In this document: positions 6,666-11,731 of the stretch, in pieces
Position numbering within the stretch: position 1 is the stretch's first letter
Layout of the letters: every line of letters starts with the position of its first letter
Source: JBLNDG01 sp050261415
Lineage (GTDB): Bacteria > Bacillota > Clostridia > Lutisporales > Lutisporaceae
Assembly: GCA_050261415.1 (NCBI GenBank)
Contig: JBLNDG010000138.1
Coordinates: forward strand, 1 to 11,731
Reading direction: 5' to 3'
DNA length: 11,731 nucleotides
Translations under genes and position numbers: made by a program
The notes under the pieces: model-generated
What the model was told of the DNA's origin: nothing
What the model saw: the letters and a program-made list of their open reading frames with translations, nothing else
The model's database searches: none

Positions 6666-7378
6666 TACCACTCAATCCTTTCAGGGGGCAGCGGGTTCGG
6701 GTTCTCTTTTATTTCTGTTATTCTTCCGCTTCGCATCTTTATGACCCGGTCTGCCATCTCCCCTATAGCCATGTTGTGGGTAATAATAACCACAGTTTTG
6801 TGAAAATTACGGTTTACTTTATAAAGCAAATCCAAAATCAAAATACCTGTCTTAAAATCCAGCGCTCCAGTGGGTTCGTCGCATAAAAGCATCAGAGGAT
6901 TTTTTGCAACAGCCCTGGCAATTGCAACTCTTTGCTGCTCTCCTCCGCTCATCTGAGAAGGAAAGTGATCCTTCCTTTCTGCAAGGCCGACATCAGTCAT
7001 AACGTCATCAATATTCAGGGCATTTTTGCACATCTCGGTAGCGAGTTCCACATTCTCTTTGGCAGTCAGGTTTGCCATCAGGTTGTAAAATTGAAAGACA
7101 AAGCCTACTTTATCACGGCGGTAAGCGGTAAGCTTTCTGTCATTATATTTGGTTATTTCCTCGTCTTTAACAAATAATCTGCCTTCAGAAGGCAAGTCCA
7201 TGCCTCCCAGTATATTGAGCAGTGTACTTTTTCCGGAACCGCTGGGACCCAGAATGACGACAAATTCTCCATCATATAGCTCAAAGCTGGCTGATTGAAG
7301 TGCATTTACCGTGACTTCACCCATTTTATAGTCTTTGCTGACGTTTTCAACTCTCATTAATACGCTTTTCTCCATCAT
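6665..7378 (-). CDS. ABC transporter ATP-binding protein (MacB/LolD-like)
   Basis: This ATPase of 237 aa should power the permease encoded next. All nucleotide-binding motifs are intact: Walker A GPSGSGKST (44-52), Q-loop Gln96, signature SGGEQ (144-148), Walker B LLCDEP (164-169) with catalytic Glu168, D-loop GALD (171-174) and switch His201 in ITHN. Length and motif context (DEPTGALD, FQFYNLMANLTAKENV) fit the LolD/MacB/YknY subfamily. The start is a double ATG (7378 and 7375) with a strong AAGGAGGGAG ribosome binding site. A third in-frame ATG at 7357 lacks one. The gene begins inside the end of tetR (32-base overlap) and ends at the permease ATG, so translation of the three genes is probably coupled. 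Activity is expected from the conserved residues. Confidence 0.95.
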   Translation of the reverse strand: MMEKSVLMRVENVSKDYKMGEVTVNALQSASFELYDGEFVVILGPSGSGKSTLLNILGGMDLPSEGRLFVKDEEITKYNDRKLTAYRRDKVGFVFQFYNLMANLTAKENVELATEMCKNALNIDDVMTDVGLAERKDHFPSQMSGGEQQRVAIARAVAKNPLMLLCDEPTGALDFKTGILILDLLYKVNRNFHKTVVIITHNMAIGEMADRVIKMRSGRITEIKENPNPLPPERIEW

Positions 7379-7988
7379 CTGCTCCCTCCTTCAAAGCTGA
7401 ATGCTGCTGGTTTTTAATACCTCCAAGCATACCATATTCCATAAAATCAAAAAGGCTTTCCAGGAACTTATCCCTCTTATTCTCATTAAAAAAGTAGTCT
7501 GTGTTTATAAATGCCATAGGTAAACGCATAAGCAGCTCTGCCACAAAATCAACATCCAGCGGGCGTATTTCCCCTTTTTTAATACCGTCCTCCAACATGT
7601 CATGCCATATGGACAAGGTGATTTTCTCCTTGATCTCCTTCACCTTTTCAAAGATATTGGCATGCTCCAGTATATCCTTGTACAAAACCGGCGGAAACTG
7701 GCTTGACATTTGCAGTGAATAAATATACATAGCCTGAATTTTCTCCACAGTGTGATACTTCTCATTAATCTTATCCAACAACTTTTCAGTATAAAAGTCT
7801 GAGATTTTCATAATGACCTCAATAAAGAGCTCCTCCTTTGAAGGGAAATGCTTGTATATTGTCATTTTACTTATACCTGATTCAGAGGCTATCTGATCAA
7901 CTGATACAGCGTTATAACCGTATTTCATAAACAATTCCTCAGCCTTTTCCATCAAGCGTGCTAATTTCTTCTCACTTTGACCTGCCAT
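7347..7988 (-). CDS. TetR/AcrR-family transcriptional regulator
   Basis: This regulator has 213 aa, usual for the family (about 190-215). The N-terminal helix-turn-helix is clear at about 28-48 (VSVDQIASESGISKMTIYKHF), followed by the typical SKEELF. The C-terminal ligand domain is variable, as expected, and gives no clue to the ligand. It is the first gene of the exporter operon, and its last 32 bases overlap the ATPase gene. A GAAGGTG ribosome binding site lies 5 bases before the ATG. The promoter upstream carries an inverted repeat over the expected start site, which points to autorepression relieved by an exported compound. That logic is common for TetR-linked exporters but is inference here. 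Confidence 0.93.
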   Translation of the reverse strand: MAGQSEKKLARLMEKAEELFMKYGYNAVSVDQIASESGISKMTIYKHFPSKEELFIEVIMKISDFYTEKLLDKINEKYHTVEKIQAMYIYSLQMSSQFPPVLYKDILEHANIFEKVKEIKEKITLSIWHDMLEDGIKKGEIRPLDVDFVAELLMRLPMAFINTDYFFNENKRDKFLESLFDFMEYGMLGGIKNQQHSALKEGADDGEKRINES

Positions 7989-8024
7989 CTAAACACCTTC
8001 TTATGTTGTATTTCTTAGACAAAC

Positions 8025-8049
8025 TGTACTAATATACTCATTAAGTACA
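8025..8049. promoter_or_regulatory. Candidate TetR operator
   Basis: TGTACT (8025-8030) and AGTACA (8044-8049) are perfect 6-bp inverted arms 13 bp apart. They lie immediately downstream of the -10 of the tetR operon, over the expected start of transcription. Size and position suit a TetR-family dimer site. The inner bases are only partly symmetrical. Confidence 0.5.
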
Positions 8050-8054
8050 ATATT

Positions 8055-8083
8055 ATTATAGTTCCTGCCATACTTTTTATCAA
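8055..8083 (-). promoter_or_regulatory. Sigma-A promoter of the tetR-exporter operon
   Basis: On the minus strand TTGATA (8078-8083) and TATAAT (8055-8060) are separated by exactly 17 bp. The next 70 bases hold the inverted repeat and the tetR ribosome binding site. No other promoter of comparable quality is seen between these four genes. Confidence 0.8.
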
Positions 8084-8109
8084 ATGCCTATATTTATTAA
8101 TTTTGTGCA

Positions 8110-8142
8110 AATAAAAGAGGCCGCCCGATTTGGGCAGCCTCT
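8110..8142 (-). terminator. Intrinsic terminator of the glutamine synthetase gene
   Basis: On the minus strand AGAGGC-T-GCCC pairs with GGGC-G-GCCTCT (8116-8142), an 11-position stem with one mismatch and a 5-base loop. It is followed by TTTTATTT. It starts 14 bases after the stop codon and separates this gene from the tetR promoter. Confidence 0.9.
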
Positions 8143-8156
8143 ATACCGCTCTTGCA

Positions 8157-10082
8157 TTAAATATCCAAGAGGTTTCTCTTATATTCGGTGTAGGTTTCTT
8201 TAAGTTCGCTTATTTTTGCTGACATTTCAAGCTGCAGGCGGGACAACACATCATAATCCTTGTCCATTGCGGCCTCACGGATTCTACTGAACAGGGATTT
8301 CGAATTGTAGGTGTCCTTCATAAGATAATGCCTTAGCTGATCCACCTGGGCCCAGTAAGTAATATCCAGGTCATGGGCGATATTTGTGTTATGGACAGCT
8401 TTGCAGCTTCTTACTGTTTCCATGTTCTCTGGCAGCAGCCTGTTCAGTATTTCAGCCACCCATCTTACTGTTACTGCGGTAGAAAAGCTCTTTACTATCT
8501 TTTCGGTCATTACGTCACCCTGCAGAAGCACATTGAGCTTATCCTGATATTTTTCGAGGTTTTGTATATTTTCATAAACAGTTGCCGGGTGAGTCCCGAA
8601 AATCCTGTTTCTTTCTTCCGGTATATAGTGCTCAAATACATCCTCTTCGCTCCTGTAAGCCCTGCCTTGTTCGAGGTAAAAACCGTGTGCTTCCGGCTTC
8701 TTAGATATTTCAGCCTCAAGCTCTTTAGTAGTCTTTCCTGCTTCAGCTACAGTAATGACGCCGTCAAGCATGGACTGGTAAAAGGCCGCTAAAGCAAGGA
8801 ATGTGTTTGTATTCGGATTTGGAGAACGTACTTCAAATCTAGTTGCAAGGTCATTGTCCATATCCCTGACTAGCCCGACCAATATTGTCCTGTTCCTGGA
8901 AGGTGTTTTTACGTTGTGTCCTAATGAACATACAATACAAACCGGGGCTTCAAAACCAGGTTTCAACCTGTTTAAGGAGTCTATGGTTGATGAAATGAAT
9001 GGGTTTATTACTTCATAATTTTTAAGCAGACCCATTAATGCACCATAACCTATAGGACTCAGGAAGTCCTTTTTCTTATCCTTTGGAGTGAAGAGATTAA
9101 CGCATTTCCCATTTTTGAGCTTCAGTGCAACTCCTACATGGGTGTGTTCGCCATTACCTGCAACTCCTTCAATAGGTTTAGCGTGGAAGGTAACTTCAAG
9201 TCCGTTTTGACGGAAAACTTCCCTGACAAGTGATCTGACCCATCTCTCATTATCAGCAGCCTGAAGTGCCGTGTCAAACCTCCAATCTATTTCCAACTGC
9301 TCCATAATGTGGGTAAGGTCACCGGAATCATTAAGTTTTGCTTTAATTCCGCCTACTTCCTTATGCCCCATTTCGGGTTCAAGACCATATTTCTCCATTA
9401 AAAGCAGGGATTGCTCAAGAGAAGTTCTTACAACTCCCTTTGTTCTTTTCCAGTACTGTTCCTGCAGAACCTGTGATACTGAAAGAGCTTCAACATCTGC
9501 CTGATCATTAGGTGTCTTTACCCAGAATTCCAGCTCGGTAGCTGATGTAAGCACAACGTCTTCTATATCATCATAGCTTATGCCGTAATCAGCGGTAAGG
9601 TCAGGATGCATCTTGAGAATTTTAAGGGTTTCGGATTTGAAACGATCAACTGCTTTCTTAAGTATGGAGCGGGAATCTACGTAGGTATTGTTGTGCAGCA
9701 GAAAGGCAGGTATTCTAAGAGTGCCAACAGGTTTGGAAGTTTGGGAGTCAATATTTTCAAAGTTGTAATCAACAAACCATTTGCTGTTGGTATCGGCAAC
9801 GAGGTCTACTTTACCATTGTTCAGAGTTGCAATACCCGGAAGAACAACGCTGGAACCGTCTGTTTGCACTGAACCGTTCAGAAATTCATCAAAGTCTTCG
9901 CAAAAAAGGCTGATAGGTATTCTCTCATCAGTACCGTTGCCCATCAGGTCCATACCAACAAGTGACACGAATCGGATTTCAGGATGTTCCTTTAAAAGCT
10001 CCACCAGCTCCTTCTTTCCGTACTCCTTCGGATTGATTACATAAACTAAATCATCCATAATAAGGTCCGATAGGTTAGTCAT
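8157..10082 (-). CDS. glnA: Glutamine synthetase, long clostridial form
   Basis: The enzyme joins glutamate and ammonia to glutamine using ATP, the main step of nitrogen assimilation in the cytosol. It has 641 aa, longer than type I enzymes (about 440-470) and shorter than classical type III (about 730). Residues 1-120 resemble the N-terminal domain (QTDGSSVVLPG, 73-83). The catalytic domain shows ELEFW with Glu183 and Glu185, the GHKEV segment with His240 and Glu242, and the NGEHTH segment with His313. It also shows the NRTILVG segment with Arg398 and the RFEVRSP segment with Glu417 and Arg419. A helical C-terminal extension (about 480-641) is extra. Similar proteins in clostridia have been called type III, but I would leave the type open. 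The ribosome binding site is GAGGTGG, 5 bases before the ATG. It has its own promoter and terminator, so is probably monocistronic. No catalytic residue I checked is missing. Confidence 0.93.
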   Translation of the reverse strand: MTNLSDLIMDDLVYVINPKEYGKKELVELLKEHPEIRFVSLVGMDLMGNGTDERIPISLFCEDFDEFLNGSVQTDGSSVVLPGIATLNNGKVDLVADTNSKWFVDYNFENIDSQTSKPVGTLRIPAFLLHNNTYVDSRSILKKAVDRFKSETLKILKMHPDLTADYGISYDDIEDVVLTSATELEFWVKTPNDQADVEALSVSQVLQEQYWKRTKGVVRTSLEQSLLLMEKYGLEPEMGHKEVGGIKAKLNDSGDLTHIMEQLEIDWRFDTALQAADNERWVRSLVREVFRQNGLEVTFHAKPIEGVAGNGEHTHVGVALKLKNGKCVNLFTPKDKKKDFLSPIGYGALMGLLKNYEVINPFISSTIDSLNRLKPGFEAPVCIVCSLGHNVKTPSRNRTILVGLVRDMDNDLATRFEVRSPNPNTNTFLALAAFYQSMLDGVITVAEAGKTTKELEAEISKKPEAHGFYLEQGRAYRSEEDVFEHYIPEERNRIFGTHPATVYENIQNLEKYQDKLNVLLQGDVMTEKIVKSFSTAVTVRWVAEILNRLLPENMETVRSCKAVHNTNIAHDLDITYWAQVDQLRHYLMKDTYNSKSLFSRIREAAMDKDYDVLSRLQLEMSAKISELKETYTEYKRNLLDI

Positions 10083-10135
10083 TCATACCACCTCACATAA
10101 TATAGAAATTTCTTATATTTTAATAATATTTTAAA

Positions 10136-10164
10136 ATTATATCACTTACAAAATTCAATGTAAA
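10136..10164 (-). promoter_or_regulatory. Sigma-A promoter of the glutamine synthetase gene
   Basis: On the minus strand TTTACA (10159-10164) and an extended -10 TGATATAAT (hexamer 10136-10141) are separated by 17 bp. TTACA (10146-10150) and TGTAA (10159-10163) form an inverted repeat spanning the -35 and spacer. This could be an operator, but it does not match the GlnR/TnrA box (TGTNAN7TNACA) in orientation. Confidence 0.8.
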
Positions 10165-10174
10165 TATTAACATA

Positions 10175-10219
10175 AAGCAGAATTAATAACATTTGCTAAT
10201 AATACTATTAACTCTGCTT
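10175..10219 (-). terminator. Long hairpin between ynbB and glnA, possible terminator
   Basis: Arms 10175-10188 and 10206-10219 are 14 bp with one imperfect pair, around a 17-base loop. In the minus-strand RNA that pair is a G-U wobble, so the stem is continuous, whereas in plus-strand RNA it would be an A-C mismatch. This supports a role in the minus transcript, 12 bases after the ynbB stop. The tail is only U-rich (UUUAUGUUAAUAUUU), so it is a weak terminator or could be another structure. Confidence 0.5.
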
Positions 10220-10230
10220 ATTCAAATAAT

Positions 10231-11523
10231 TTATAATGTTATACAACCACTGTTTGCCAGGTTCTGAAGAGCATATATGAGTCCTATTTTTACATGGTCG
10301 AAGGTAACTCCTCCCTGAAGATATGCTATATAAGGAGGTCTCAAGGGTGCATCTGCACTAAGTTCTATGGAAGCTCCCTGTACAAAACCTCCGGCTGCCA
10401 TGATTACCTGGTCATTATAACCGGGCATGTCCCAGGGTTCGGGTCTTACGAAGGAATCAACGGGAGACCCCTTCTGTATTCCCTGGCAGAAGGCTATAAG
10501 CGCATCCCTGTTTCCGAATTTTATTGCCTGTATTATATCGCTTCTTCTTCCATTATATTCGGGGTTAACCTCAAAACCAAGCTTACTGAACAATTTGGAG
10601 CAAAATACCGCACCTTTAACAGCTTCCGATACTATATGCGGTGCCAGGAAAAGCCCCTGGAAAAACAGTCTGTTCACTCCCAAGGTTGCTCCGCATTCCT
10701 TGCCTATGCCGGGAGCTATAAGTCTTGAAGCTGCCATTTCAACCAGCTCTCTTCTGCCGCAAACATAACCGCCGGTAGGTGCAATGCTTCCACCCGGATT
10801 TTTAATCAGAGAGCCTGCTATTATATCGGCTCCTACTTCTGTAGGTTCCTTGAAATCTATGAATTCACCGTAACAGTTGTCAACCATGCAGATTATATTT
10901 TGGTTGATTATTTTAATGAATTTTATTGTATATTCTATGTCCTCCAAGGATAGGGAAGGTCTCCAGGAATAGCCTACTGACCTTTGAATAAGAACCATCT
11001 TGGTGCTTCCGTTTATTCTCTTGGTTATTTCGTTATAATTAATTTTTCCGGCTTCGGTAAGGTCGACCTGACTGTACTTGACCCCCAAATCCCTAAGGCA
11101 GCCGGGAGGGCAATTTTCTATACCTATTATATTATGTAGAGTGTCATATGGCTTGCCTGTTACTGCAAGGAGTTCATCACCGGGTCTTAGTATGCCGTAC
11201 AGGCACAATGCCAAAGCATGGGTTCCTGAAACTATCTGGGGCCTTACAAGGGCATCCTCTGCACAGAATACATCAGCGTATACCTTGTCAATGCCTTCTC
11301 TTCCGGCATCACCATAACCATAGCCGGTAGAATAGTTGAAATGTACATCACTGATCCTGTTTTTCTGCATGGAGTTAAGAACTTTATACTGGTTGAATTC
11401 CCTTACCTCATCTATCTTCTTGAACTGCCCGGCTGCTTCATCTTCGGTAGATACGCAGATATCAATTATCTTTTTGCTTATATTCAGTTTGTTTATAAGG
11501 TAATCCATGGTCTTATAATGCAT
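10231..11523 (-). CDS. ynbB: YnbB-like PLP-dependent enzyme (methionine gamma-lyase / aluminium resistance family)
   Basis: The protein has 430 aa from the ATG at 11523, the usual length for this family. It is a cytosolic fold-type I pyridoxal-phosphate enzyme related to Cys/Met lyases. The PLP lysine is probably Lys241 in SLIKNPGG and the ring-binding aspartate Asp215 in VDNCYGE. The phosphate-binding region is SGTHAL (99-104), and a glycine-rich GYGYGDAGR lies at 68-76. Family members are annotated as aluminium resistance or methionine gamma-lyase-like proteins, and true substrates are mostly unproven. The start is fixed by GAGGTG at 11528-11533, 4 bases before the ATG. The frame stays open to a GTG at 11613 (30 more residues), but that stretch has no good ribosome binding site and is unlike the family. 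It lies upstream of glutamine synthetase, separated by a hairpin. Confidence 0.92.
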   Translation of the reverse strand: MHYKTMDYLINKLNISKKIIDICVSTEDEAAGQFKKIDEVREFNQYKVLNSMQKNRISDVHFNYSTGYGYGDAGREGIDKVYADVFCAEDALVRPQIVSGTHALALCLYGILRPGDELLAVTGKPYDTLHNIIGIENCPPGCLRDLGVKYSQVDLTEAGKINYNEITKRINGSTKMVLIQRSVGYSWRPSLSLEDIEYTIKFIKIINQNIICMVDNCYGEFIDFKEPTEVGADIIAGSLIKNPGGSIAPTGGYVCGRRELVEMAASRLIAPGIGKECGATLGVNRLFFQGLFLAPHIVSEAVKGAVFCSKLFSKLGFEVNPEYNGRRSDIIQAIKFGNRDALIAFCQGIQKGSPVDSFVRPEPWDMPGYNDQVIMAAGGFVQGASIELSADAPLRPPYIAYLQGGVTFDHVKIGLIYALQNLANSGCITL

Positions 11524-11640
11524 TTTACACCTCATTTTATCATATGTTATCACAACTTTTAATTTTAACACATTTAGCGCTCTTCGACAATGCGGATAAA
11601 AGCCTTGCGCCACGGCAAAAGCATGAATACATTTCCTACC

Positions 11641-11662
11641 AAAACTCTTATAGTAGAGTTTT
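11641..11662. repeat. 8-bp inverted repeat upstream of ynbB
   Basis: AAAACTCT (11641-11648) and AGAGTTTT (11655-11662) are perfect inverted arms around a 6-base loop. It lies between the terminator-like hairpin at 11663-11684 and the ynbB start, and could be an operator or a leader hairpin. No T run follows on either strand. Confidence 0.4.
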
Positions 11663-11684
11663 AAAAAAATGCTATTGCAGCATT
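11663..11684 (-). terminator. Probable terminator of a gene lying beyond the right edge
   Basis: On the minus strand AATGCT pairs with AGCATT around a 5-base loop and is followed directly by seven T (11663-11669). The stem is only 6 bp but the T tract is long. It would end a minus-strand gene to the right of the window, making ynbB a separate transcript. Confidence 0.5.
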
Positions 11685-11731
11685 AATATTTGGCAGGTTC
11701 TATTTCTGTAAGAAATGCATTCCGGTATTAC

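Noticed and set aside
10136..10219. GlnR/TnrA box in front of glutamine synthetase
   Set aside because: TGTTA-N4-TTACA and TTACA-N8-TGTAA are present, but neither matches TGTNAN7TNACA in spacing or orientation.
11524..11613. N-terminal extension of the ynbB frame to GTG at 11613
   Set aside because: There is no suitable ribosome binding site, the residues are unlike the family, and GAGGTG sits at the right distance from the ATG at 11523.
11540..11632. 30-codon minus-strand frame as a real small protein
   Set aside because: Only a weak GGTAGGA close to the ATG and no recognisable product. Reported as an observation, not a gene.

Overview
The window looks like chromosome from a low-GC Gram-positive anaerobe of the class Clostridia. 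Four things suggest this: AT-rich intergenic DNA, strong GGAGG-type ribosome binding sites, LexA boxes of the Bacillus/Clostridium (Cheo) type, and the gene families present (YneA-like LysM protein, YnbB-like PLP enzyme, long clostridial glutamine synthetase). A Ruminiclostridium-like cellulolytic clostridium is my best guess, but this is inference. No tRNA, rRNA, CRISPR array, transposase or phage gene is visible, and no gene-free stretch exceeds 300 bases.

Left part (1-1846): a small acidic, cysteine-rich protein (minus strand) is divergent from an unrecognised two-helix membrane protein (plus strand). Their shared intergenic region carries a perfect 13-bp palindrome with a Fur/PerR/Zur-like core, placed between a -10 element and the membrane-protein start.

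SOS part (1847-3085): lexA (plus) is divergent from a short LysM protein with one N-terminal membrane segment, which matches the Bacillus subtilis lexA-yneA arrangement. Three LexA boxes occupy the intergenic region: two in the yneA promoter and one on the -35 of lexA. LexA keeps its Ala-Gly cleavage site and its Ser/Lys dyad. The model is that DNA damage triggers LexA self-cleavage, which derepresses lexA and the division inhibitor.

Exporter operon (3067-8083, minus): a tetR-family regulator, an ABC ATPase, a large duplicated FtsX/MacB-like permease and an HlyD/MacA-like adaptor. They are tightly packed, with overlapping or near-adjacent ends, behind one good sigma-A promoter that has an inverted repeat at the expected start site. 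This looks like a self-regulated efflux or cell-envelope export system. It converges on lexA, and both units share a bidirectional terminator.

Right part (8110-11731, minus): a long (641-aa) glutamine synthetase with its own promoter and terminator, preceded by a YnbB/methionine gamma-lyase-like PLP enzyme. A terminator-like hairpin near the right edge probably ends a gene outside the window.

Most of the window is recognisable chromosomal content. I do not see a clear undescribed multi-gene system. The least explained items are the cysteine-rich/membrane-protein pair with its Fur-like box, and the inverted repeats around the glutamine synthetase promoter.
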